Below are positions 1 to 7,646 of a stretch of DNA of 64,000 bases, in pieces. Location of the stretch: the NCBI RefSeq assembly GCF_009669305.1, contig NZ_SADB01000006.1, positions 124,264-188,263 of the forward strand, written 5' to 3'. Below the pieces are notes generated by a model that was given only the letters and a program-made list of their open reading frames with translations, was not told the origin of the DNA and did not search any database. The position numbers and the translations under genes are program-made. Within the stretch, counting starts at the first letter, position 1. Every line of letters starts with the position of its first letter. The stretch comes from Ancylomarina sp. 16SWW S1-10-2 (GTDB lineage: Bacteria; Bacteroidota; Bacteroidia; Bacteroidales; Marinifilaceae).

Positions 1-317
1 CTACTAGCATAACACAATAATAACAGAAATATTAGTCAAAAGAATTGTATCGAAAGAATGTTTGACAACAATAGAAATTAGGAAAATGTTTCTCTGATAA
101 AACTTATGATAATGCCCAAACATATGCACTAAACTAACAACAAGGGTTATAAAATAGATAAGAATAATAAGACAAAGAGCCTTTTAACATGTTTAATTAA
201 ATTGATTAAAACAGATAAATAAGAATACATTTGAGATAACTGCTAAGCAAAAACGATTTAATTTTTACAATGATTAAAAAGGGAAACTATTTTACGTATT
301 TATTAATGAGGAGTAGC
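1..317. other. Intergenic, no gene seen
   Basis: AT-rich stretch at the window edge. Neither strand has a reading frame with protein-like composition, and no tRNA-like fold or promoter pair stood out. It lies beyond the terminator of the outer membrane protein gene. Confidence 0.5.
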
Positions 318-359
318 TTTAACAAAAAACACATCCATACAATAATGTATGAATGTGTT
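318..359 (-). terminator. Rho-independent terminator after the outer membrane protein gene
   Basis: A 14-bp stem (one G-U-type mismatch) with a four-base loop spans 328-359. Read on the minus strand it is followed by TTTTTTGTTAA. It sits about 20 bp after the stop of the gene ending at 381, so it closes the leftward transcription unit. Confidence 0.8.
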
Positions 360-380
360 AATGTGAATTATAACAACTTA

Positions 381-1286
381 TTAGAAATTTTTAAACAGAG
401 ATAAACACATTTTTCTTCCTTGTGGTCTATCAACTGCTCCAAATTCAAACTGACCTCTAAATTCAAGATTCAATTTTGCTTTTGGCATATAACAGGTTAC
501 TTCTGGACCAACTGCAAATATTCTATCTTTTACACTTGCATCATAAAGCACATCGCTTCCTTTGTCCTCCGATAATTGCCAGTGCGCATATCCTGAAACT
601 CCAACACCCCAAATTTGTTTAGAAACTATTGTTTTACCAATTCCCCATTCAAAAGTTAAATCATCTCCAGGAGTTACATCAAAATCTTTTTTCTCACCGT
701 GTATTTCATATCTATTCAAAATAGATGCGTGCCAAGCTTTATGAGAATCAAAATAATAGGTACCACCAAACGTTAGCATTCCCGTCCAAAAACTTTTCCC
801 TGGCGAAGCTGCTTCGGTAATATCATAACTTCCTACTGGTGCTATGCCTGCTAAAGCAACAATTGCATCAAATTTTTGTTTATTCCAAGCCAGCATTATC
901 GGTTCAATTACAATGTCTCCAATACCATATTTACTATCATTAACACCATATGCACCTATGCTAATATCAGTAAAAGTTGTAGGCACAAGCAGATGTACAC
1001 CATAATTTGCACCCCAAAGTACATCTTCCCAAACATATAGAAAACGGTGAACGTTTGCAAATACAGTTAAGTCAAAATCAATATCAGCTTTATCTCCATT
1101 TCCATCATAATAATCATCTGCTGAGTAATATACATTATGCATAATATAATAAAATCCAGGAGGCGGAAGTGAGGCTACTTTAAGCCCTTGTACTCCTGGT
1201 GAATAATGTGCAGTTTCTTGACTATAGGTTCTCACTGTAGTCAGTATAAGCAATAATAGGCTAAGGATAGGTAATTTTCGTTTCAT
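381..1286 (-). CDS. Outer membrane beta-barrel, phenol-degradation MetA-type family
   Basis: A protein of 301 residues with a signal peptide (hydrophobic residues 5-17, cleavage near TYSQ/ET). The mature start, SPGVQGLKVASLPPPGFYY, is typical of the MetA-pathway phenol degradation family (PF13557-type). The chain alternates aromatic strands and ends in Phe, as outer membrane barrels do. Members are thought to help hydrophobic or aromatic compounds cross the outer membrane. The gene is the last of the leftward dehalogenase cluster, about 140 bp after the RdhC-like gene and followed by a clear terminator. I infer uptake of a halogenated aromatic substrate, but the sequence does not show the substrate. 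Confidence 0.72.
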   Translation of the reverse strand: MKRKLPILSLLLLILTTVRTYSQETAHYSPGVQGLKVASLPPPGFYYIMHNVYYSADDYYDGNGDKADIDFDLTVFANVHRFLYVWEDVLWGANYGVHLLVPTTFTDISIGAYGVNDSKYGIGDIVIEPIMLAWNKQKFDAIVALAGIAPVGSYDITEAASPGKSFWTGMLTFGGTYYFDSHKAWHASILNRYEIHGEKKDFDVTPGDDLTFEWGIGKTIVSKQIWGVGVSGYAHWQLSEDKGSDVLYDASVKDRIFAVGPEVTCYMPKAKLNLEFRGQFEFGAVDRPQGRKMCLSLFKNF

Positions 1287-1429
1287 AATAGGTTTTTATT
1301 TAATTGGTTAGTTATTATATTGAATCATTACTTAAAAAAGTACATTCAACTCATTTTGAATAGTTGTTTCTAGTTGAAAAATAACTAGACAGAAACAGAC
1401 GATTACTACAGCTATTACAATAAATTCTG

Positions 1430-2614
1430 TTACGCGTTTACTTTTTTGCTTTTCCATTTATTTGTTATCAGTTTTCTTATGAAAGTAAAATGATCGACTA
1501 CTGGCCCCATTGGACATAAGTAAGTACACCACGGTCTTTTAATAAACATGGATGATACCAAAACGATGCCTAATATGGCAAATTGCAAACCACTTCCTGT
1601 TAGCTTAAATAAAGTACCAAACACTTCGTAACTTGTCACGCCCGGATTCCGCAATAGTAAAGCAGTAAGAATCGCAAATAAAATTATTATTCTTAAGCTC
1701 CATTTAAATATATTTTTAAATTTCCCTGTTGATCTGGGTTTAGCACCCCCAACCATCCCCATACACTCTTGTGCGGCACCAAATGGGCAAAACCACAAGC
1801 AGTACGGATTTTTATTTTCAACAGTTAATGCGAGAAAAATTCCACCCAACAGCAAATACCAATATAATTGAGAATATAAGGGTGGAAAATAGCCCAAAAG
1901 CAATTGGTTTATCATGGAAAGAGTAAAAGGTTTATTGTAAAAAAATCCGAGTACAAATAAACCTATAAGCATAGTTCCCCACCGAGCAATTTTTGTATAC
2001 TTAAATGAACTTTTATGAGCGAAATATCCCATTGCAAAAAGTAGTAGCAAAATAATTTCGGGAGTACCAAATTTTAAGGATGAACTTGCTGCTTTTGGAA
2101 CATCAAAACCAAGAATTTTAGCCGCAACAAATCGATTTCCTTTTTTTGAGGCTTCTACTATGGCACGTGAAGAATAAGTCGCACTTGAGACACCATCTAT
2201 TCCTTTACCAAGTGAATAATCCTCTTGATATGATTTACCTATCAATCTATGAAGGAATTTAGCATCCAAAACTTTTTTTAAATACGAAGGCGTTTCTTTG
2301 GAGTTAATAACGGCAACATCAAATATTTTTCCATCCTCATCAACAGCAACAGCCATTTTCAACGGGCCACCATAGCCCATATATGATTCTACAGTTAAAT
2401 AGCCTAAGCTTTCTTCGTTTGAGTCAGAAATCTTGTAAGTTGATTCTTCAACCTCTTCTAGTTTGGCAATTTTAGGCATTTTTGCCTTAATCGATGAAAG
2501 AACATCTGCATTCTCCAATTGTCCTCCAACAAACCAAGCGACAATTATCAGTAACATGGCAATAATAGCTAACCATGTTTCTACTTTCTTTTTATTTGAT
2601 TTTTTATTACACAT
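1430..2614 (-). CDS. NosR/RdhC-like membrane FMN-binding, 4Fe-4S electron-transfer protein
   Basis: 394 residues from the ATG at 2614; an upstream frame opens only with GTG at 2659. An N-terminal transmembrane helix is followed by an exported FMN-binding domain (roughly residues 65-165). Its DGVSSATYSS motif matches the site where FMN is covalently attached to Thr in NosR, RnfG and NqrC relatives. Several membrane helices follow, then two cytoplasmic-type cluster motifs, CLWFCPFGAAQEC and CTYLCPMGP, as in NosR, NapH and RdhC. RdhC proteins are candidate membrane electron donors to reductive dehalogenases. It lies in the same leftward cluster as rdhA and next to a cytochrome b-like protein, so quinol-to-RdhA electron transfer is the likely role. 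Family placement is secure; partner assignment is inferred. Confidence 0.85.
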   Translation of the reverse strand: MCNKKSNKKKVETWLAIIAMLLIIVAWFVGGQLENADVLSSIKAKMPKIAKLEEVEESTYKISDSNEESLGYLTVESYMGYGGPLKMAVAVDEDGKIFDVAVINSKETPSYLKKVLDAKFLHRLIGKSYQEDYSLGKGIDGVSSATYSSRAIVEASKKGNRFVAAKILGFDVPKAASSSLKFGTPEIILLLLFAMGYFAHKSSFKYTKIARWGTMLIGLFVLGFFYNKPFTLSMINQLLLGYFPPLYSQLYWYLLLGGIFLALTVENKNPYCLWFCPFGAAQECMGMVGGAKPRSTGKFKNIFKWSLRIIILFAILTALLLRNPGVTSYEVFGTLFKLTGSGLQFAILGIVLVSSMFIKRPWCTYLCPMGPVVDHFTFIRKLITNKWKSKKVNA

Positions 2615-2695
2615 TGTAATTACATTATAATTTAGGCTATCAACAATTATACAAAACACATAATTTCTTCAATTGCCCACTATTCTTCTTTTGTG

Positions 2696-3169
2696 TCAGT
2701 TCAATTTCTTCACTTGGGAGACTATCACTTTCCTATAATTCCATAAATGGATAGCAAACATTACAATTAGTAAGAGTCCTAATTTATTGTGTATTCCCCT
2801 TAAAAATTCTGCCATATCATCACCATCAAAAATTAACCAAGAGCTAAGTGCAGATAGGGAGCAAAAAAGAAATACAATGAATAAGATTATATTCGATGTT
2901 TTAAACCCGCCTTTCAGCTTGAATAGGAATAAGTTTTTTACCCAATCGGTTTTCACAAAAAGATGGAGCAATATTAAAAAAGTAGATATTACCGCTGTTA
3001 GCTTATGAAATGGAAACCAAAAATGCGCATTACATCCCATAACAGATGATTCTAAAGGTGATCCAGTATGATATTTTAGCAAAACAACTCCCGTTCCCAA
3101 TAGAAGAATAAGAGGAATCAAAGCGATTGCGTATATCGTAAAGCGTATTTTGTTCGCAGATTTATTCAT
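2696..3169 (-). CDS. Four-helix cytochrome b-like membrane protein (DUF4405-like)
   Basis: 157 residues with four predicted membrane helices (near 10-31, 55-70, 92-114 and 127-143). Histidines are placed as in small di-haem cytochromes: H55 and H64 in HKLTAVISTFLILLHLF, and H126 and H141 in IHNKLGLLLIVMFAIHLW. This resembles the DUF4405/PF14358 group. It lies about 80 bp upstream of the RdhC-like gene on the same strand, so the two probably share a transcript and pass electrons in the membrane. A gas-sensing or ferric reductase-like role cannot be excluded. No CxxCH haem c motif is present. Confidence 0.65.
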   Translation of the reverse strand: MNKSANKIRFTIYAIALIPLILLLGTGVVLLKYHTGSPLESSVMGCNAHFWFPFHKLTAVISTFLILLHLFVKTDWVKNLFLFKLKGGFKTSNIILFIVFLFCSLSALSSWLIFDGDDMAEFLRGIHNKLGLLLIVMFAIHLWNYRKVIVSQVKKLN

Positions 3170-3180
3170 AATAATTAGTC

Positions 3181-3351
3181 TTATTTTATCACTTTAAGTA
3201 TGGCATAACGATGACAAGTATCAATACAATTTCTACAAGCATCACTTGGTAATTCGTCAACAAGAACGACTCCTTACTTTATGCTTAATTCCTCATCTAA
3301 TTTTTCAGCTATAATTCGCCGTTTAAAATTTGCCTTATTTTTAATCCATCT
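3181..3351 (-). pseudogene. Relic reading frame with a CRNCIDTC cysteine motif
   Basis: Minus-strand translation from 3351 to 3181 gives a charged, protein-like stretch (KRRIIAEKLDEELSIK), a TAA at 3274-3276, then GVVLVDELPSDA followed by CRNCIDTCHRYAIL and a stop at 3181. CxxCxxxC resembles part of an Fe-S cluster site. There is no start codon. It is in the same frame as the FAD reductase just upstream but separated from it by stops. I read it as the decayed end of a small iron-sulfur protein of the cluster. It could also be chance, as the frame is only 57 codons. Confidence 0.4.
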
Positions 3352-3378
3352 TTAAAACAAAAGTTGAATGTGATAGTA

Positions 3379-4068
3379 TTACTTATCTAAAAAAACAGCT
3401 TTCTTAGAAACTTTATTTTTAAGTAAAAAATTCCTTGTTGTTTCATTAAACTCCTTCGAACCTACAACATAATACGTATTAGCTTCATCATCAAGACATT
3501 GATTTATTTCATTGTACAAATCACTTCTATTTGTTACAAATACGTTTTTTAATTTATCCTTAGATAAATTTTCAAGCTCTTGCTGGTACACAAAATCACC
3601 AGTACGGTCGATATTAATATTTGTAATAGATGAGCCTTTAGATGATTTCATATGCTCGTGGATAATAGGCCTAAAGGTTGCTATACCAACTCCCATACTT
3701 ATAAAAACAATTGGCTTATCCGTTTCTATATTTTTTAAATGATTCCCAATTTTAAATATCCGTATTTCATCACCAAGCTTAAGGTTCAACATGGTACTTT
3801 TAAACTCTGAAGAATTCTCACGAATTCGAGTTGTAAACCCAATGAAATTCTCATCGGGATGACTCATAATTGACAGCTCTCTTAGAAGATCTTTTTTAAA
3901 TTTCTTTCCATTTTGCAAGTCTGAACATACAAAATGAGCATAAGAACCCAAAGTCCACTTAATATTTGGGGGAACTAAAAATTTAAAAGTATAAGTATCC
4001 TTAGCTTCCTTTTCTAACTTAATAAGTTTTATTTGTGTTGAAAGACGTTTAATTATTGTTGTTATCAT
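3379..4068 (-). CDS. FAD/NAD(P)-binding oxidoreductase, ferredoxin-NADP reductase type
   Basis: 229 residues. The N-terminal half is the FAD-binding barrel, with RELSIMSHP (about residues 63-71) in place of the usual RxYS flavin motif. The C-terminal half is the nucleotide-binding fold, with GVGIATFRP near 125 and YYVVGSKEF near 200. No 2Fe-2S domain is attached, so it must pass electrons to a separate carrier. Its position between rdhB and the cytochrome b-like gene suggests it feeds NAD(P)H electrons into the membrane chain of the dehalogenase cluster. It begins downstream of the rdhAB terminator and so may have its own promoter, although I could not identify one. Confidence 0.75.
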   Translation of the reverse strand: MITTIIKRLSTQIKLIKLEKEAKDTYTFKFLVPPNIKWTLGSYAHFVCSDLQNGKKFKKDLLRELSIMSHPDENFIGFTTRIRENSSEFKSTMLNLKLGDEIRIFKIGNHLKNIETDKPIVFISMGVGIATFRPIIHEHMKSSKGSSITNINIDRTGDFVYQQELENLSKDKLKNVFVTNRSDLYNEINQCLDDEANTYYVVGSKEFNETTRNFLLKNKVSKKAVFLDK

Positions 4069-4119
4069 ATTAATTTCTTTAGTGAAAACACCCTATCTCT
4101 TTTCTATAATTAAAAGAAT

Positions 4120-4153
4120 TCCACGAGGCTTGTCTATTCGGCTTGCCTCGTGG
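4120..4153 (-). terminator. Terminator after rdhAB
   Basis: The perfect inverted repeat CCACGAGGC / GCCTCGTGG with a 15-base loop follows the rdhB stop on the minus strand. The flanking bases TTTTTTATC and AATTCTTTTAATT are AT-rich. It separates rdhAB from the downstream electron-transfer genes. Confidence 0.65.
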
Positions 4154-4186
4154 ATAAAAAATTATATAAAACTGCGGTATTGCATA

Positions 4187-4498
4187 TTAAACAATTCCTT
4201 TATTTTTGAGATATCGCTTGTTTAAGGATCTAAATACGACTACAGCCATTAGTAATATTGGTATTCCCATAAAAACAAGTGAAAGCCATGCTGCTTGTGG
4301 TTCATATTCCTGAAAAGATGCAATAAAGGTTTGACTCATAAACATGAATGTAATAAAACACAGAATCAACAAAATCCACTCAAACCATACTGGTTTTAAT
4401 TTAAAATTCTTTAGGATGTGCCATATCATTACAGCTCCGCCACCCATTAAAAAACCTACCAAAACATACCAGAACCAATTCCAACTAATTAATTTCAT
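4187..4498 (-). CDS. rdhB: Reductive dehalogenase membrane anchor RdhB
   Basis: 103 residues with three hydrophobic helices (about 8-28, 40-58 and 73-91) and a short basic C-terminus, matching the size and three-helix layout of RdhB proteins that tether RdhA to the outside of the cytoplasmic membrane. The conserved RdhB-type EYEPQAAWL segment lies between helices 2 and 3. It starts 17 bp after the rdhA stop, so the two are co-transcribed, and a hairpin terminator follows. The assignment rests on position, size and topology, because RdhB sequences are poorly conserved. Confidence 0.85.
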   Translation of the reverse strand: MKLISWNWFWYVLVGFLMGGGAVMIWHILKNFKLKPVWFEWILLILCFITFMFMSQTFIASFQEYEPQAAWLSLVFMGIPILLMAVVVFRSLNKRYLKNKGIV

Positions 4499-4515
4499 AT
4501 TGTTTCTACTTTAAT

Positions 4516-5955
4516 TTATGAACGTGATTTATCTAAACCGTAAAGAGGAATATCCATTGGGTCAAGATCCCAAGGTGTTTCATTTAGATCTGGCTCTTTT
4601 CCATATCCGAATATATCGTCCATGTTTCTAATTGCTGAATTTAATGCAGGCGCAGATCCGATTGATAATTTGATTAGATCATGTATTACCGCATCATCAA
4701 ATTTTGTAAAAGGACAAACGGTTTGACAGCGACTACAATCTGGTTCACCTCCTAGCATATAGGTATAACACTTTTTGGCATCCATATACCACCCTCTAAT
4801 TCCTTTTGCTTGATAGGCTGCACCACCTCCCCAGAATGGTTTGTCTTCCATACTAATGGCACCAGATGGACACATTTCTCCGCATTTTTTACAAGTTTCA
4901 CAAAATTTAGTGATACCGGCATCTATCGGTTTTGTAACAGCCAAAGGCAAGTCAGTAATGGTAACCATTACAGTTCTTATGTCAGTTCCATATTTTGGAC
5001 TAACCAATATACCTGCTCTACCATATTCTCCCAATCCTGCCATTACGCCAAAACCTACTAATCGTCCAACAGACTCGGTATCTCCGCCATAGGCTTGATA
5101 TCCTAAACCTCTTAAAAACACACTCAATCTATTACCGTAAATATTAGCTCTAGAATAACTCATGGTATTACTAGATGCCCAACTCATTCTCTCTGAGTAT
5201 TGCTGCATCCATAACGATTGCGGTACTAATGAGCATACTGCCCATAAATCTTTATTTGGTAAAACATATTTGTTTTTTTCTGGTTCTGCATATCCTTTCT
5301 CAACGTCTTCGAAAGTGATTTTGCCCCAGAGTAATTTTTTCGTTCTTTCGTCTAGTTTTACAAATCCCATATCAGCAGCCCCCATAATTCTTCCGGCTGT
5401 TCTCAACATTTTAGAATTCTCCTCAGGTGTAGCTTCATGCTTAGGCACGCCATAATCTTCAGGCGTATAAAACATAGTAGGATGTTCCCATTGTGCATTT
5501 GCCTTTACGTCTGAACCTGTCCAAGGTGGAGCTAAATCAGCACCTGAACGGCCTCCCCAACCCCAACAGTTGGCATCAGCCAAAGCTCTATCTTTTAACG
5601 AAAGACCAGGAACATTATCTTGAACATTTTTCTTTGTTGATGCAATATTTCTATCGTATATTTCCTTATAATCGTTAGGATTCTCCCAAGAAGCGGGATT
5701 AAATAATGTATTTTCAGGACCATGAAATATTTCCATGTTTTCCCAATCAATTTCCACAGTAGGCTCATCTACTTCCTTAACCCAGAACGGTAAATTTCGT
5801 TCCGCTATAGGAGACTCCATCAATTTATCAAGATTTTTAAATCCAGAAGCATAAGCAGCGGCTCCAAAACCAACAGCACCAACTCCTAAACCTAACTTTT
5901 TCATAAAATCTCTTCGACCTCCCGATAAGGGATCTTTTGCATTCGATTTTGCCAT
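4516..5955 (-). CDS. rdhA: Reductive dehalogenase catalytic subunit RdhA
   Basis: 479 residues. A twin-arginine signal, GGRRDFMKK (12-20) with a following hydrophobic stretch to residue 37, directs export of the folded protein. The central region carries the RdhA hallmark GLGEYGRAGILVSPKYGT (308-324), part of the corrinoid/active-site domain. The C-terminus holds two cluster motifs: C352, C355, C358 and C362, and a second with C396, C407, C410 and C414 ahead of a proline. RdhA enzymes use a corrinoid and two 4Fe-4S clusters to replace halogen with hydrogen, as an energy-conserving respiration or as detoxification. The presence of rdhB, the Tat signal and nearby membrane electron carriers favour the respiratory membrane-bound type. 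The halogenated substrate cannot be predicted. A strong TAnnTTTG promoter with regulon half-sites lies upstream. No corrinoid biosynthesis gene is in the window. Confidence 0.96.
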   Translation of the reverse strand: MAKSNAKDPLSGGRRDFMKKLGLGVGAVGFGAAAYASGFKNLDKLMESPIAERNLPFWVKEVDEPTVEIDWENMEIFHGPENTLFNPASWENPNDYKEIYDRNIASTKKNVQDNVPGLSLKDRALADANCWGWGGRSGADLAPPWTGSDVKANAQWEHPTMFYTPEDYGVPKHEATPEENSKMLRTAGRIMGAADMGFVKLDERTKKLLWGKITFEDVEKGYAEPEKNKYVLPNKDLWAVCSLVPQSLWMQQYSERMSWASSNTMSYSRANIYGNRLSVFLRGLGYQAYGGDTESVGRLVGFGVMAGLGEYGRAGILVSPKYGTDIRTVMVTITDLPLAVTKPIDAGITKFCETCKKCGEMCPSGAISMEDKPFWGGGAAYQAKGIRGWYMDAKKCYTYMLGGEPDCSRCQTVCPFTKFDDAVIHDLIKLSIGSAPALNSAIRNMDDIFGYGKEPDLNETPWDLDPMDIPLYGLDKSRS

Positions 5956-6013
5956 TTTAACCTCCGTTTTTAATTGTCACCTTATTAATGTGCTTTAAGA
6001 AATACTTACCCTA

Positions 6014-6079
6014 CAAAAATAAGAGTCTGAAAGAGTGATAGTAAGGTGCTAAATGAGGAATTTATGGTACTTTTCAACG
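6014..6079 (-). promoter_or_regulatory. rdhA promoter with two regulator half-sites
   Basis: The minus strand carries a Bacteroidota -7 box TATTTTTG at 6021-6014, about 60 nt before the rdhA ATG. Upstream are half-sites ending in ACC at 6047-6045 (TTTAGCACC) and 6068-6066 (GTTGAAAAGTACC). They are 21 nt apart, with the nearer one 23 nt from the -7 box. The same geometry occurs at five other promoters in the window, and the 14-mer CGTTGAAAAGTACC recurs exactly at 9131-9118. Direct half-sites two helical turns apart are usual for AraC-type activators. Confidence 0.75.
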
Positions 6080-6107
6080 GAGGATATTCTTTTATTTTAT
6101 AATAAAA

Positions 6108-6142
6108 AAAAATCCTGAAACGTTTTTGCTTTCAGGATTTTT
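6108..6142 (-). terminator. Terminator after the flavoprotein disulfide reductase gene
   Basis: Stem AAAAATCCTGAAA / TTTCAGGATTTTT with a nine-base loop and A/T tracts on both sides. It closes the minus-strand gene ending at 6197 and insulates the rdhA promoter from read-through. Confidence 0.8.
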
Positions 6143-6196
6143 AAATCAATAATATTCTTGTCGTTTTATTTAATGCTAGCTAGCACAAAATTACTT

Positions 6197-7540
6197 TTAA
6201 TACATTTTGTCAACAGCTTTCATAGCAGCTACAGCAATAGGATAAGCTGTAGGACCAGCCGTAAGTTTAGGCTGTGTTCCATATTGCATTAATGCTAATT
6301 CTGATGCTGTCATATTTTTCTGAATAGCTAGCCCTAGCATATTTATCATTTCACCGGTTGAATCGCCACCAATAATCTGAGCCCCTAAAATTACGCCGCT
6401 TCCTTCTGAGAAAATAAGTTTAACAATTTGGCTCGAAGTATTGGGCAAGCTTGTTGGGTGATGATCAACCCCATTATTCTGACCAATAATTATTTTAAAC
6501 CCTTCGGCCTTTGCTTGTTTTTCGGTAAGCCCTGCAGCTCCCATTGATACTTCATCAAGCGAGGTTGAAAAAATGGCGATACTGCCTTTGGTTTGTCGAA
6601 TAATACGTAAACCAAACAAATTCATTCCCGCAACGCGTGCTTCAGAAGCAGCAGTTGAGGCCAACATCAATTTCGATTCTTTATTGGTAAAAAAATCGCG
6701 GTGCTCTATACAGTCACCTACAGCAAAAATATCTTTGATATTTGTACGCATGTAGTTATCGGTGATAATACCACCGTAAATACCAATATTTATACCACAT
6801 TCTTTTGCCAACGCAACATTCGATCTATAACCAATCGCTAGTATGACATGGTCTGCCTTAATTTCTTCACCACTTTTAAGTTTTACTGCACGTACCTTTC
6901 CATTTTCGCCTACAATTTTATCGACCATGGTATTTGTGCGAATGTTTACACCATGATTTTGCAGAACACTTACAGCTGGTTCAGCTATTTCGTTATCGAA
7001 AGCTAGTGGTAAAATAGAATCCATCGATTCAATAAGCGTCACATTTTTGCAGACTTTACTAAGCTCGTCGCTCATTTCAACACCAATAAAACCAGCACCT
7101 ACTACAACAACATTTTCAGCTTGCTTTAATTTCGGCTGAATTGTTTTAATGTATTCTAGCTCTTTACGAATAGTAACCACACCTTCTAAATCGGCTCCTA
7201 GAATTGGTGGCACAAAAGGTTCAGAACCTGTAGCTACAATCAATTTATCATATGAAACAGGTTCACTGCCTTTTAAATTTATCTGTTTATTATCAATGTC
7301 AATTGCTGTTACTTCATCGATAAGAAGATCCATCCCTCCTTTTTTAATACGTTCAGGATCAATTACATTATCGTCTATATTTTTAAGCGTTCCAAAAGTG
7401 TAAGGAATACCGCATGGAACAAGCGATTTTGGTTCTTTTTTAATAATTAGTACTGATTTATCTTTGTGCAACATTTTTGCAGACATTGCTGTTGCTCCTC
7501 CCGCAGGATTACCACCAATTATTACTACGTCGTATTTCAT
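6197..7540 (-). CDS. FAD-dependent CoA-disulfide/persulfide reductase-like NAD(P)H oxidoreductase
   Basis: 447 residues. The FAD dinucleotide fold begins with VVIIGGNPAGG (5-15), the NAD(P)H fold with VVVVGAGFIGVEMS (about 144-157), and the second FAD motif is IFAVGDCIE (about 274). A redox cysteine sits in VPCGIPY (about 42-48), the site of the single active cysteine in CoA-disulfide reductase, NADH oxidase and NADH peroxidase relatives. The C-terminal dimerisation domain is present; no rhodanese domain is attached. It may reduce a low-molecular-weight disulfide, persulfide or peroxide, or serve as the NAD(P)H entry point for the OsmC-like proteins encoded just upstream. It starts about 106 bp after the OsmC-like gene on the same strand and lacks a recognisable promoter of its own. 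Confidence 0.8.
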   Translation of the reverse strand: MKYDVVIIGGNPAGGATAMSAKMLHKDKSVLIIKKEPKSLVPCGIPYTFGTLKNIDDNVIDPERIKKGGMDLLIDEVTAIDIDNKQINLKGSEPVSYDKLIVATGSEPFVPPILGADLEGVVTIRKELEYIKTIQPKLKQAENVVVVGAGFIGVEMSDELSKVCKNVTLIESMDSILPLAFDNEIAEPAVSVLQNHGVNIRTNTMVDKIVGENGKVRAVKLKSGEEIKADHVILAIGYRSNVALAKECGINIGIYGGIITDNYMRTNIKDIFAVGDCIEHRDFFTNKESKLMLASTAASEARVAGMNLFGLRIIRQTKGSIAIFSTSLDEVSMGAAGLTEKQAKAEGFKIIIGQNNGVDHHPTSLPNTSSQIVKLIFSEGSGVILGAQIIGGDSTGEMINMLGLAIQKNMTASELALMQYGTQPKLTAGPTAYPIAVAAMKAVDKMY

Positions 7541-7646
7541 TTTGTAAATATTTTGTCTTCTATTTTAGCAAGAAACACCTAATGTGATTCTAAATTTCTT
7601 TACTCTTTTTATTTCAAATTCAATTTTAAACTGAACCTTTATAACA

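Noticed and set aside
3274-3276. Read-through of the TAA in the CRNCIDTC relic as a recoded residue
   Set aside because: UAA is not a selenocysteine or pyrrolysine codon and there is no start codon for the frame.
5956-6110. A cobalamin riboswitch or a CprK-type dehalobox upstream of rdhA
   Set aside because: I saw neither the B12-box pattern nor TTAAT-N4-ATTAA; the AraC-type half-sites account for the conserved bases.
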